A stretch of DNA of 64,000 nucleotides from Inia geoffrensis (lineage: Eukaryota; Chordata; Mammalia; Artiodactyla; Iniidae): the NCBI GenBank assembly GCA_036417435.1, contig CM070899.1, forward strand, positions 157,051,494 to 157,115,493, given 5' to 3'. How positions within the stretch are numbered: position 1 is the stretch's first letter; each line of letters begins with the position of its first letter. This document shows, in pieces, positions 11,916 through 22,889 of the stretch. The translations under genes and the position numbers were made by a program. Below the pieces are notes generated by a model. It saw only the letters and a program-made list of their open reading frames with translations. It made no database searches and was not told the DNA's origin.

Positions 11916-12348
11916 TGCTATGGTCTGAGCATTGTGTCCCCCCAGTGTTGGGATCTGTACACCCAGTGCAATGGTGTGTTGGTGGGTGCTTAGGTCATGA
12001 AGGTGGAGCCTTCCTTAGAGATTATTCATTCGAGATTATAAGAGACCCAGAGCTGCTTAGCCTCTCCATTCCGCCTCATGAGGACACAATGAGAAGTCTG
12101 CCACCCAGAAGAGGGCCCTCACCCAACCCTACAGATACCCTGATCTGAGACTTCCAGCCATCAGACAGTGAGAAATACATTTCTTTCTTTCTTTCTTTTT
12201 TTTTTTTAACATCTTTATTGGGGTATAATTGCTTTACAATGTTAGTTTCTGCTTTATAACAAAGTGAATCAGCTCTACATATGAGAAATACATTTCTGTT
12301 GTTCATAAGCCACCCAGTCTGTGGTACTTTGTTACAGCGGCCGGAATG
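11916..12348 (+). mobile_element. LTR-like repeat (ERVL-MaLR type) split by an L1 tail
   Basis: It starts TGCTATGGTCTGAGC, contains AGGTCATGAAGGTGGAGCC and GAGGACACAATGAGAAGTCTG, and ends after CATAAGCCACCCAGTCTGTGG. It is related to the copy at 9,116-9,461. An L1 3' end interrupts it at 12,185-12,281. Confidence 0.65.
12169..12297 (-). mobile_element. 5'-truncated L1 3' end with 16-bp target duplication
   Basis: A T-run then AACATCTTTATTGGGGTATA and CAAAGTGAATCAGCTCTACA form the reverse complement of a cetartiodactyl L1 3' end plus poly-A. The perfect duplication TGAGAAATACATTTCT lies on both sides (12,169-12,184 and 12,282-12,297). Only about 85 bp of L1 were inserted. Confidence 0.9.
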
Positions 12349-13916
12349 CATGATGACACCCTTTTTGGGGCCTCCAATTCTCTGTCTAGAGACAAGAATT
12401 CTGGGCCCAGAGTTTTCATTCCATTACTTGCCGGGCACCCAGTTTCATTGTAGCCTTGGCTTTGAATTCGTCACCCAGCCTTACCAAGCCCGGAGTGAAG
12501 GATCTTCCCCAGGGTGGTTACTGGCAGAAGCACTAAGAGAATCAGGGACTTCTGTGTCCCCAGACGTCATGGGGGACATGACTCTTGGAGTTGGCAACAG
12601 CGCTGTGCAGAGAAAGCAAACGGAAAACAGCCTGCAGCCGCCCTTCCTCCCGTCCTTGGGTCCTGTGTGCTGTGCCTCGGTTCTGCTGGAAGCAGCTGGG
12701 CTTCCAGGGCCCTGAGAAAGAAGGGACAGTTCACGGGGATCCTGGCCCAACCCCCCGGCCCGAACCCCCAGTGCAAACTTTTTCCAAAGTAGCTTCCCCA
12801 CATTTCGTGTCCTGTGTTTGGATGAGGCCTCAGACACCGGCGTGGGCTGGGCCAGAGAGCTTTCTCCTCCCGGGGAGGCCTGCCTCATAGGGAATTCCAG
12901 ACAACAAGCTGTCTGGTGCCTGACTCCCCAGCTCTACCCTGAGCTTCCTGCCGTCGGGGAACAGCTCCCCATCCACGGTGGCAGTCGGGAACTTGTGCTC
13001 GCTGGCGGGAGGAGGGGAGCGCTGGATCCTGTCTGGTCAGGGTGGGGGTGCGGGCTGGATTCAGCCCCCTCTCCTCCTGCATTGAGCCTTCACACCTCCC
13101 CTGACTGGAGCTACCTTTCCAGGGCCCTTGTCCTCTGGGGCCACCTGGGGGACCTGGGCCCAAAGTCTCGGCCCAGCATCACCTCCATGGCCAGTGATCC
13201 CCGCCCCCTGCACACTTCTAAGCAGCACTTCTGTGGGGCAGGTCCTGGCCTGGCTCCCTGTCTCACCTCAACCTCTTCCTCTCAGAGGATGGCAGAGGCC
13301 TGCCTCCCTGCTCTGGAGTCTCTTCCGTGGAGAGGCCAAGGGCCTGCCCAGGGTCCAGAGTTTGGGCACAGGCAGAGCCAGGAGGGGAACCCGCATCTTG
13401 GTCCTCCTCTGCCCTGCCTGCCGGCTTCAAGCAAGATGGTCCTGAGGGTGCCTCCAGGAAACTGCCCACGCAGAGAGCTCCAGGTTGCATCCTGGATGTA
13501 TAGCATCCTCCCCGCTATAGTGGACACCAGTGCCACTCTCCCGTCTCCCACCCCTCCTCTGGGGCAAATCACATTTTCCAATCAGCAGATCTCCTACAGA
13601 GCAGGCTCTTCTGGCACCCAGCCTTGGCCCTCCTCCTGCACAGAGGTGGGGCTGTGTTCCCTGCTCCTGATCCGGGCAGGGTGAGACCCCGGGGTAAGTG
13701 AGGCCAGGTCACAAAGGATGAGACGGTCTCTACCTGTCTCTCTTGGGACCGTCCCCTTTGAAAGGCAGCCTCCCTGCTGTGAGGAAACCAAAGCTGCACC
13801 GAGGCCACCTGGAGCCTCCTCGTGACCGTCCCAGAGGCATGACTGTTCAGATGACACCAGCCCCGAGCCTGGTGTTCCCTCCCACCACGGCCGCTGACGT
13901 CACCCTCCTTGCTGGG
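12349..13916. other. Intergenic, GC-rich; no gene seen
   Basis: GC-rich single-copy-looking DNA. The 288-codon plus frame at 12,818-13,684 overlaps open frames on the other strand and has no recognisable domain, so it is not called a gene. Confidence 0.5.
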
Positions 13917-14540
13917 TCTGATGTGGAAACTCGGCTTCTGTGCACCAGTGCCAAATCAAATCTCGGAGACAGAGTTCAGGTGAAGTAGAAAAGAATAGCT
14001 TTACTGCTTTGCCAGGCAAAGGGGGACACGGCAGGCTCACGCCTTCAAAACTGTGTGTCCCAAGCCCAGGGGGATTTGATGAGTCTTATAGCAATGGTTC
14101 AAGGGAGGGGTTGCTGACAAGGAACAGGGTGTGTGCAGGGCCTGCACTCCTTTAACCTGGCCTCAGGTGGTCTCCTGATGTGTTTCTGTGGTTCTCGAGT
14201 TTATCAAACTGTGACCTTCTCTCTGGAACGAAGAATGCTTCATCAGGTAGTTAACATCTTCCATTTGTTGGGGTTTAAGTCTGCAGAAGAGCTCAAAGAT
14301 ATTGTTCTGTGTATCCCTTGAGGGGGAACCAGGACCCTTTCCCAAGGCTGCGCTATTGTTTCTTGGCTATTCCTCTCTTGTCTCTTCATCTCCTCCCTTC
14401 CCTGATTAGCAACTGTTTGAATCTGCCCTTTGGAACTCAGGGAAGGTCATGGAGGCTGGAACCTATTCCCTACAAACAAGAAACAGGGGACACAGAAAAG
14501 CTTCCATGCCCAGGAACCCCACAGGGTCCTGCTATGTTAA
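13917..14540 (-). mobile_element. LTR-like repeat, copy A
   Basis: Shares CTGTGCACCAGTGCC, AGAAAAGAATAGCTTTA, AGGCAAAGGGGGACAC, AACTGTGTGTCCC and AACTCAGGGAAGGTCATGGA, in that order, with 21,136-21,560. A reverse-strand poly(A)-type signal in copy B suggests an LTR on the minus strand. Copy A has about 200 bp (14,177-14,376) that copy B lacks. Confidence 0.6.
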
Positions 14541-15329
14541 ATGTTCTTTTCCAAATCCTGACCTTCAACATCCAGGAGCACAATAAAATGATCTAAGCTG
14601 CTGTGCTTGGGGGTAACTCGTCATCACCAGCAGCAGTAACAGAGACGGCATCTTTCTCTTACAGAAACGTAACATCTCTTGCTCTCTGGTTGCATCTTCC
14701 TGCCCACCCACCGTGCCCCCCACCCCGGAATCACATGTGGCCATGTGACTAGCTTTGGACAATCAGCCTGAGTGGAAATAATGTGTGACCGCATTTAATT
14801 GCTGGCCTTGACTCTGTCCCTCTTCTGAAGGCACGAGTGACAGTGCCATCTCTGTGGGTCACATTGAACATACAACAGGAACAAAACCCAAGCCTTTTAT
14901 TTTCAACTGCTGAGATTTGGGGGTCATTTGTTACTATGCCATACCGTGTCCTGACTGATACACACGGTGTTCTGAACACTGTGCCTGGCTCAGAGGAGCT
15001 CATTGCTTACGGACTGGACACCTGCATGAGGACAGCAGTGTCCAGTGTCCTGTCCCAGACCTGTCCTATCTCACAGCTCTCACATCAGACTCAGGGGAGC
15101 CACTCTCAACTCAGAGCTCGCCCATTTCCACTTTTCCACCACCAGCAGAACATGCTGCTGGCCAGACCCCAGGGAAAGCTGGGCTCACCCCAGCTCCAGT
15201 CCAGCCCCCAGAGGCAGCAGCCTGAGGCACGGGGCCCTCTGGGTTCAGGGAGCAGAGTGGCCTAAGAAACCAGAGGAAGGATGGGGACCTGGGATCCTGA
15301 CAACTGAGGGTCAGGTTCCTGCGGTGCCC
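14541..15329. other. Intergenic with an old unassigned repeat
   Basis: About 14,590-14,970 has an old-repeat layout (CATGTGGCCATGTGACTAGC ... ACTGCTGAGATTTGGGGGTC ... GTGTCCTGACTGATAC). I cannot assign the family. The remainder is GC-rich and no gene is seen. Confidence 0.4.
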
Positions 15330-15405
15330 TCCAGCGGTGTGGCCAAGGGCAAGTCCTCCACCTCCAAGCCTCGGTTTCCTCATTTGTAAAATGGACATGA
15401 TAATG
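15330..15405 (+). repeat. MIR SINE relic
   Basis: 'GGCCAAGGGCAAGTCC ... CCTCGGTTTCCTCATTTGTAAAATGG' is the MIR core block. Confidence 0.7.
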
Positions 15406-15411
15406 TCAGTG

Positions 15412-15730
15412 TGTCAGTCTATAACAGAACACCCCAGTGTACACAGGGTGTTATACAATACCATGTTATGCATAGGGTAACTTATAAACATTTATTTCTC
15501 ACAGTTCTGGAGACTGAAAGTCCAAGATTGAGATCCTGGCAGATTCAGTGTGTGATGAAAGCCCCCCTTTTGGTTCACAGACAGGTGTCTTCACTGGTAA
15601 AAGGGGCGAGGGCTCCACCTTCATGACCTTATCACCTCCCAGGGGCCCCACCTCCTCATACCTTCATACTGAAGGTTAGGATTTCAACATATGAATTTAA
15701 AGAGGACACAAACACTCAGTCCAGAGTACA
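15412..15730 (-). mobile_element. LTR-like repeat (ERVL-MaLR type)
   Basis: It has the same order as 4,767-5,140: TTTATTTCTCACAGTTCTGG, GAAAGTCCAAGATTGAGATC, TTCATGACCTTATCACCTCC, GGTTAGGATTTCAACATATG and CACTCAGTCCAGAG. The first 80 bp are disturbed. Confidence 0.65.
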
Positions 15731-16140
15731 TAGCCTTTCCCTCCCAGGGTATTAGGAGGATTAAATTCCCCTGGGAAGGCCTCGCCCAGGCCTGGGTGGC
15801 ACCCAGCCAGTCCTGGTCCCCGCTCCCGCTCCCGAGGGAGAGGTGTGGGCCCCAGCCAGCTGCCCTCAAAGCAGGCGGCCCATCAGTCCTTACCTCCTGG
15901 AGGCCATGCCCTGCTTCACTCAGGCAGCCTGGATGGGCCGCCTGGTGCGGGTGAGCAGAGCTCTCAAATAGCTCTTCTTCCCTGCAGTGACGGGGAGGGG
16001 AGGTCAGTAAGATGATGGCAGCTGCACGCTGTCAGGTGCTCAGGCCCAAATCTCATCTTCCCTCTTTCTCTCACAGGCCACGTCCACCAAACCCAGCCAT
16101 TGGTCCCTCCACAGTGTGGTCGGCATCCAACCACTGTCAG

Positions 16141-16210
<70 letters not shown>

Positions 16211-16389
16211 CCCACACTTACCCTGCTCCAGGACCCGCCACCTGCCTGGTCTTCCTGACTAACCCCACGCCCCTTCACCCTGCACACAGCAGAGTGAGCC
16301 AGTTTAAACCCACGTTGGGGCTCCTGGCATGTTTCCCAACATCAAGCCGTTCTTCAATTCTCAGCGGATGACTGGATGTCCTGCAAATT
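15731..16389. repeat. Intergenic with (CA)n microsatellite
   Basis: GC-rich sequence followed by an uninterrupted (CA)n of about 67 bp at 16,142-16,208, then a C-rich segment. No gene seen. Confidence 0.9.
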
Positions 16390-16849
16390 TGTTAGGGAAC
16401 TGTTGACCGAAACCACCCGCCATGGCCAGGCCTGCTTGCCTGACTTGTCTCACAACAGGTCATGAGCATGGTGCTGCCACCGGGAGGAGTTCGGGAGGGG
16501 CCAAAAGAGGGAGGAGACAACCAACCTCCCTGAGTCCTTTATGCTGGAATCCATCTTGTCTCAGAGATGCGCGCACCACCAGGAAGGACCCTGAATCACC
16601 AAATATGGGCCACGCAAGATGATTGGCCAGAGACAACCCGGAAACTAACCCCATCACCATGAAACCCGAGACTGCGAGCCACATGGAGAGCAGTCCTCCT
16701 GGGTTCCCTTAACCTACTGCTCTCTGCCCGGGCGCCCCTTCCCAATAAAGTCTCCTGCTTTGTCAGCACGTGTGTCTCCTCGGACAATTCATTTCTGAGT
16801 GTTCGACAAGAGTCCACTCTCAGGCCCTGGAAGGGGTCTTCCTGCAACA
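16390..16849 (+). mobile_element. Solo LTR of a gammaretrovirus-like (ERV1) element
   Basis: The 460-bp element begins TGTTAGGGAAC and ends TTCCTGCAACA, so the termini are TGTT...AACA. It is flanked by a 4-bp direct repeat AATT (16,386-16,389 and 16,850-16,853), the duplication size of class I endogenous retroviruses. A poly(A) signal AATAAA is at 16,744-16,749, followed by a U5-like GTGTCTCCTCGGACAATTC segment. No internal retroviral sequence is attached, so it is a recombined solo LTR with no coding capacity. Confidence 0.88.
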
Positions 16850-16889
16850 AATTTACTTCCATTCTGACATCATCTACCAGGAGAAAGCA

Positions 16890-17525
16890 CAAGATCCCAC
16901 AGGTTAGGGGCTCACTCCCTCAAGAGAGCCCCCACTGCAGACTCCAGTCCCAAGCCCAGGCTGTCATCTGTGCTTCTGACCACCTGGCTATAAATTGGAG
17001 GTTCCCAAGACCCACTCTTCAGGTTCAATTCATGTGCTAGAGCAGTTCACAGAACTCAGAGGAACATTTACCTACAAGCACCAGTTTAATATAACTGGTG
17101 TATAAAGGATACACATGAAGAGGTACATTGGGCAAGGGTCTGAGTGCAGAAGCCTCCGTCCCCATGGAACTGGGGTGCATCACAACCTGGTATGTGGACA
17201 TGCGCACCAACCCCTAAGCTCATCCCATCTGCTCGTTCATGAGTTCTTACGGAATTTAATCTGCAGCCCCAGCTCCCTTCCGGGGGGTCAGCGGATGGGG
17301 CTGACACTTCCAACCTTCTAATCCTTTGGTCTTGCTGGTGACCAGGCCGCATCATGAGGGGATCTAGGGCCCCACCCTAAGTTACCTCATTAGCATAAAC
17401 TCAGGCTCAGCAGGGATCCTTAGAAAGAACAGAAGACGCTCTTATCACTTGGGAAATTCCAAGGGTTTAGGAGCTCTGCTCTAGGGATCAGAGACAAGAC
17501 CAGATACATTACTTCTTATCCCACA
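16890..17525 (-). repeat. LTR-like interspersed repeat, family unassigned
   Basis: Recognisable as an old mammalian repeat by AGCAGTTCACAGAACTCAG, CTTCCAACCTTCTAATC, CTAAGTTACCTCATTAGCAT and GGAAATTCCAAGGGTTTAGG. The orientation and name are uncertain. Confidence 0.5.
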
Positions 17526-17539
17526 GGGCCCGTCCCCCT

Positions 17540-17785
17540 CTGCCCTCCTCCCACCCACACGCCGGGGTCCTCCACCTCCTGAGCTTGCCTTTGCCCGTCT
17601 CTGCCTGGAAACTCTTTGCCAGGGTATCTGCCAGGCTCCCTAGCTCACCTTGTTCAGGTTCTTGTTTAAAGGTCACCTATTGAAGGAAGCCTTCCTGATC
17701 AGCCCCTTGACAGCTGCAGAGCCCCTCCACTCGGGGACCCCTTCCCTCCATCATTGTTCTCTATTCATCCCGGTCGCCACCTGAC
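17540..17785 (+). repeat. L2 LINE 3' relic
   Basis: 'TCTCTGCCTGGAAACTCTTTG...TTAAAGGTCACCTATTGAAGG...AAGCCTTCCTGATCA' follows the order of the L2 3' region. Confidence 0.6.
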
Positions 17786-19459
17786 ACGTGTGCTTAGGTG
17801 TTTACTGCCCCTCCCCCAATTAAAATACCAGCATGAAAGTGAAGGTGGCCCTCACTCCAGCGATGCCTGGGAGAAAATGTATGTGAGGACGCCCCTTTCC
17901 CATGCAGGAGCGCCAGGCAGAGGGAGGGGAGGGTGAGGACGGCCTGCGGGAGTAGGACCAGCCCTGGCAGCTTACTGCGAACCACTCACTGCGGCCTCTG
18001 TGGGTCCAGGCCACACTGATGCAAGCCTGGGGGTCCGAGTCACCCTCCCCACGGGCAGCAGAGTGGAACGAAAGGGGTCACTAAAGCTGCGACAGTCATC
18101 CAGGAAAAGGGCCCTGGAGAGGACGAGACACTGAGGTGTGAGGCCCAGAGCCAGCGTCTCAGCTCATCCCTGCCTGGCGGGCTGGCCAGGCCAGGCCTGA
18201 GGCCTGAAGAGTTCCTGGGCCGCAGGACCCTGCCTCACAGTGGCCAGTGCCTCTTGGCCGTGCGGCAAGCCCACCGCAGCCCCCTGACCCAGGCCAGCCG
18301 GCTGTGACTCAGAGCCCACCCGTTGTCAGGCACCCAGTCCACACATGGCAGTTAGCGCAGTTTTCAGCACCTTGGACCCTGTCTGGGAATAAAGGGAGTA
18401 GGCCTGGCCCTGGAGCCAGAGCAGTGGGTGTCCGGGATGCCCTGGGGCTAGCCCAGCACCTGCGTAGGCACGATTCTCTGGTGGTTTGGCACAGTGCGGA
18501 CTCCAGAAAATGCAGGGATGCAGGTACCCCGCCAGGTGAGTTTTCCTCCCCAGGCCCAGTTCCTCAGGAGCTGCTGGGCTGAGGGCCCCTTTCCATTTCC
18601 AGAGGGAGCCCTGCCCCCGCAGAGGATTGGGTAAGCACAGCGGCCAAAGGGGGCTTGCTGCCACCTCCTCCAGGGCAGCCTGCACACAGGAAGGGACACA
18701 CAGGACGCTTGGGCCAGGGTGGGGTTGAACCTCCCCCAGCAGTGTCTCTGGGGAAACCTCCCTGAAGATGCAGCCCGGGTGGATCGAAGAGCCAAGCGAG
18801 CGAGCATTTTGTAGGCACCGGGGCTGGCCCTGCTCTTCCCGGGCCTGGCTTCCGGGCCCTTCCTCCCACGGGGAGCCTGTTGCTGCCCTGGGCAGGCAGG
18901 GACGTGGCCGCTGTGGCGAGGTCCCGTCCTCCTGCTTCGCAGCTTCCTAAGCCTTGGCTCCCTGCCTGGTCTCTCCAGGGCATGGGGACCTCGGGCTACT
19001 GACCTGGCACTGCGGCCCCTGGGCAAAGGTGGCTCGGAGGGGCTTGGGCTGGGCCCAGGGGATGTGGAGCAGGTATGACCTTGCTCCAGGGGTATTCCTG
19101 GCACCTTTGTGAGAACGGGGGAAGCAGCACCCAGCATGTCCCCAGAACAGGCGCTGGATGGGAGCCAGGGTGCGGGCTGGCCCTGCAGCCGGGCAGCTCC
19201 CTGCTGTCCATCCCACCTCCCGACCCGCACACACCAATGGCAGCAGCTGGCTTTGTGTTGGGTGTTTCTCCCCCTCCCCATGTCACATGTCCACGAGCCC
19301 ATGTTTGGTCATTCTTGCCCACGCAGCCCTGAGGCTTGTTCCCTCGGGGAGATGGCTGTGCCTCTAGGATTGGGCTCCCACACTTGTAGGGGCGGGAGGC
19401 ATGGAAAACAACATCGTTACCACCCCACCAGAGCACGGTGTGCTTCGTGGTGGGACCTG
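17786..19459. other. Intergenic, GC-rich; no gene seen
   Basis: Single-copy-looking DNA. The 284-codon minus frame at 18,448-19,302 and its plus-strand shadows carry no recognisable domain. Confidence 0.5.
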
Positions 19460-19600
19460 TCCAGGCAAAGGCCTTATTTTGGCAAATTACCGGGTAGCCA
19501 TCGGAGCGGAGCCCAAGCGCAGACGTGTGTGCGGCAGGCTCCTTATTAGGACCCTGCGGCCCCGATACTGCACAAAACTAAGATAATCTCAGCACTAGCC
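19460..19600. promoter_or_regulatory. Candidate element with a perfect CArG box
   Basis: CCTTATTAGG at 19,541-19,550 fits the SRF consensus CC(A/T)6GG exactly. It lies in a short block that mixes CpGs with AT-rich motifs (TTATTTTGGCAAATTACCGG at 19,472 onward, AGATAA at 19,580). No repeat is recognised here. Regulatory function is inferred. Confidence 0.3.
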
Positions 19601-19860
19601 CAGACGGCAGATCCAAGGTGGTGTTTTCCTTGGGAGGAGTCTTGCCAAAAGTCCTCCTGCTGAAGCAGGAGGGAGACAGACGGAAGAGGGGGTGGGGACC
19701 CCAGGAAGAGCTGAGGAGTCTGCAGACCCCACACTGGCCCCCAAACTCTGCCCCCCCACTTCCTCATCTGTAAAGTTCATCCCTCTACATGTATGATGTG
19801 CCAGGAACTGCTGACCACTGGGTTTGGTCCATAATAAAGCTGCTGATCAAATTGGCTTCA
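19601..19860. other. Intergenic; no gene seen
   Basis: No exon or assignable repeat. A CCTCATCTGTAAAG block near 19,760 could be a MIR remnant. Confidence 0.4.
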
Positions 19861-20000
19861 AGCTGTACACAGATTAGCTCATTTAATCCTGGCAACAAAC
19901 CCATCCTTTTTTCACAGATGGAGAAACCGAGGCCCTAGGATGTCAGTGACTGCCTAGCTGTCAGACCCAGGAACCCAGAAGTAGACCCTGCCCTAAAGGG
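19861..20000 (-). repeat. MIR SINE relic, antisense
   Basis: 'AGCTCATTTAATCCTGGCAACAAACCC...TTTTTCACAGATGGAGAAACC' is the reverse complement of MIR. Confidence 0.75.
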
Positions 20001-20569
20001 GAACCAGGCCCAGGAATGTCCCAGAACAGACAAGGGTGTGGGACGTGGGATGTGGCCCACAGGGCGGCCCCAGCGCCGCCTGGAGGGCCGGGCTCTCAGC
20101 CGGCAGCCACGATGGCGTCCCCAAGGGAGGGGAGGCGCCGTGCCCCGGGCCCTGCTCATTAAGCCAGGCAGGCCCATGGGCGTGGTCGCGGCTTGCTTGG
20201 TTCCTGCCTGGTAATTACACTGGGCGTGGCCTGAGCCCAGTGCTGGGTGGCCTACCTGCCCACCAAGCACACCTCTGCCCCACCTGACCTCATGGCCCTG
20301 GCTTCCATCAACACCCTCCCCGATCCTGGGCAATTTGTCGATTTCAATCCCCGTGGGAAATGAACCCAGGGCTGTCCCTGCAGCAGTGTCAAAGGAAAAA
20401 CATGGACTGGAGGAAGGAGGAGGCCCAGTGGGCTCCCCCCCGCCCCCCCCCCCCCCCCCCCCCGCCACCCGGTGGTGCGGGGGCAGGGGGAGAGGGAAGG
20501 GTGACACTGGCCAAGTGAGCCCAGAAGACTGTTTTCTCAATCCGTCAAGTGATGCTTCCAAGGCGTTCC
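20001..20569. repeat. GC-rich intergenic DNA with long poly-C
   Basis: CpG-containing but short GC-rich block at about 20,040-20,240. A 21-base C run at 20,443-20,463 is preceded by seven C and a G. No gene seen. Confidence 0.8.
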
Positions 20570-20720
20570 CTATTCATACGTGCACTCAGTGAATATGTAT
20601 TCTGCACTTACTCTTGTATCAGACACTGTCCCAGGCACCAAGGAGGCATCTCCTGGACACTCAACAGTCTGATGGAGGAGACAAGGAACATCAAACAGAA
20701 AAAGAGAAAAGAAATGGCAG
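20570..20720 (+). repeat. L2/MIR-type repeat relic
   Basis: 'ACTCAGTGAATATGTATTCTGCACTTACTCTTGTATCAGACACTGTCCCAGGCACC' in outline follows the common 'attgagcacctactatgtgccaggcact' repeat block. Confidence 0.5.
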
Positions 20721-21135
20721 TGAGGAGAGAAGGAAAAGAGGATGCAGGGTCCTTCAGACTTTGGGGGTCAGGGGGCTCTGCGGAGGAGAGGAAAGATGAG
20801 AAGGAGCTGGTGGGCCCAAGGTCGGGGAGACCTCCAGCGGCACAGACTCTGGGCGGGAGCCCTCCGTGGCTTGAGGAACAGACCTGAGGCCAGAGAGGCT
20901 GGATGGCCATGGTGGGGGGGGGGGGGCGGGGGGCAAGCAGGAAGAGCAGACGGCCAGAGAGGGCGGCAGGGCCAGCATGCAGAGCTGGGGTTTGTCCTGA
21001 GTGTGATGGAAAAGCACTGGTGGGATTAAGCAGGAATGACATTCTTGAATAGCGCCTCTGGCTGTGGTGGGGATAGACTTGGGACGAAGCCACAGTGGAC
21101 AGATGGCGGGTCGTGGGGCAGCCCAGATCAGCCTG
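20721..21135. other. Intergenic with a G-run
   Basis: Purine-rich DNA; a 13-base G run at 20,914-20,926 plus six more G after one C. No gene seen. Confidence 0.6.
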
Positions 21136-21560
21136 GGCCTGATGCTGAAAACTTGGCCCCTGTGCACCAGTGCCGAATTGAATCTCAGAGACAGAGTTTG
21201 GGGTGAAATAGAAAAGAATAGCTTTATTGCTTGGCTAGGCAAAGGGGGACACAATGGGCTGGCGCCTCAAAAACTGTGTGTCCCCACCCAGAGGGATTTG
21301 GTGAGGAGTTTTATAGCAGTGGTTCAAGGGTGGGGTTGCTGATAAGGATCAGGGTGTGTGCAGGGCCTCCTTTAATCTGGCCTCAGGTGGTCTCCTCCCT
21401 TGTCTCTGTATCCCCTCCTTTCCCTGATTCGAAACTGTTCGAATCTGCCCTTTGGAACTCAGGGAAGGTCATGGAGGCTGGAGTCTGTTCCCTACAAACA
21501 AGAAGCAGGGGACACAGAAAGGTTTCTGTGCCCAGGAGCCCCACAGGGTCCTGCTCAGTT
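21136..21560 (-). mobile_element. LTR-like repeat, copy B
   Basis: Closely related to 13,917-14,540 and in the same orientation, without its extra 200-bp segment. The plus strand has TTTATT at 21,223-21,228, an AATAAA in the minus direction followed by AGCTATTCTTTTCTA. That fits an LTR read on the minus strand. No retroviral genes adjoin either copy. Confidence 0.6.
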
Positions 21561-22889
21561 TCAGGACCCTCCTGAGCCCCCATGTGCCAGAGCAGTGAGT
21601 GGAATTCTCTTCACTCCATTCCAATTCTATGGGAGATTTTTTTTCTGTCCTCAAAGGGTACGTGTTATGAACAGAATGGAGAGTTTATTTAAATTTTTTA
21701 AAATATTCGGTTGAACAGAGTCACAAGTATAAAGGCCTAGTTCTTCCTTGAGCTTTTAAATCCAATTTATATTCTTATTTTACACAAAAGCTTGGCAAAT
21801 TTGAGCCATCATTTTGTGGGGGAGGGCCTTTGATTTGTGTTTGCCCATCCACATATTTTGTTAATTAAGCCCCTTTAAACACATTGCATTACATCTGTAC
21901 ATTTAATTTTTAATTTGATTTTTTAGTATTTCAATATCCTCAATAACAAAAACCCCTCTCAAGTGCTCAAGTACTATTTTATAACTCTAATACGTTAAGT
22001 GCAGTGACTCACATTTTCTGAGTGTTTCAATATTGCATAAGAACTGAGATTTCAAGTTAAAAATGTCAAGACTAAATTACTCAATTATGTCCTTAAATTC
22101 TAATTCCAAGGCTGGCCAGACCAGATCATCTTAAATATGAAAGGCTGCAAAAAGACCAAATGCATCTGCTTAACAATGTTAAAACTGTGGGTTAGCTTCT
22201 TGTAGACATTTGGATGGACAATTCTACAGTTTTGTCATCCAAAACAATATCAGAGTTACCTTTGCAAGGAATGTTGGGTTGCGTTCTTGGCTGCCAGAAT
22301 GTTTAATGTCTGGAGAGGCCCTGCCTGGTGCCCACCTGCCCGCAGGCTGTGTCCACTGCGAGCTTGCTCTGCCATTCTCTTCTCCCATCCTGGAGAGGGT
22401 GAGTCCTCCCAGTTAAGTCCCTAGACACGGATGACCCATCACCTAATTCCTGCCTCTATTCACAGAATTTTGCAGTCTCCACCTTGGGGGCTCCACACTT
22501 AACTGGTCCAGGTACCCCTTCACTCAGTTCTGGATTCCTTTTCAGGTCTTCCTCTCTGTCAGCAGAGCCAGCAGGTGTTGAAAATGCATCTGGCTCACTC
22601 TCTCCCAACCCAGTGACACAGGACTGTGGCTGCTTGGCCACATGGGGCACTGTGCCCCAGCCATCTTCTCCTAACCAGAGTTTACGGGCCTCAAGCAGGC
22701 TGTGCTGCCCACTAGCCCCAGCCCATCCCAGCCAGATGTCCGGCAGCATAGACAGGACAACAGGTGTGTCCCAGCACCCCCAGGTGTCCAGAGTACCCAT
22801 GTGTGTGGGAAGCAAGTCCCACCCACCAGCCATGGGCACCCGCCCAGAGCCAGCCTCCAGGCAACAACCTCACCCACCGAGCCGGCCCA
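21561..22889. promoter_or_regulatory. AT-rich, repeat-poor block; candidate conserved noncoding element
   Basis: From about 21,650 to 22,260 the sequence turns abruptly AT-rich without matching L1, SINE or LTR patterns. It contains TTAATTAA (21,861-21,868, homeodomain-type) and CTTTGAT (21,828-21,834, TCF/LEF-type). No long open frame occurs in it. 22,270-22,880 is GC-richer unique sequence with no gene seen. Enhancer function is only inferred from composition. Confidence 0.3.

Noticed and set aside
12818..13684. 288-codon plus-strand open frame
   Set aside because: No recognisable domain, splice context or start context; overlapping frames on both strands show general GC bias.
16142..16208. 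CRISPR-like or other spaced direct repeat array
   Set aside because: Only dinucleotide microsatellites and a few two-copy tandem duplications are present; none has spacer structure.
18448..19302. 284-codon minus-strand open frame
   Set aside because: Low-complexity, no family resemblance, opposite-strand frames equally open.
13917..21560. A provirus bounded by the two LTR-like copies
   Set aside because: The sequence between them holds MIR, L2, another solo LTR and unique DNA, with no gag, pol or env-like frames. The two copies also differ in structure.
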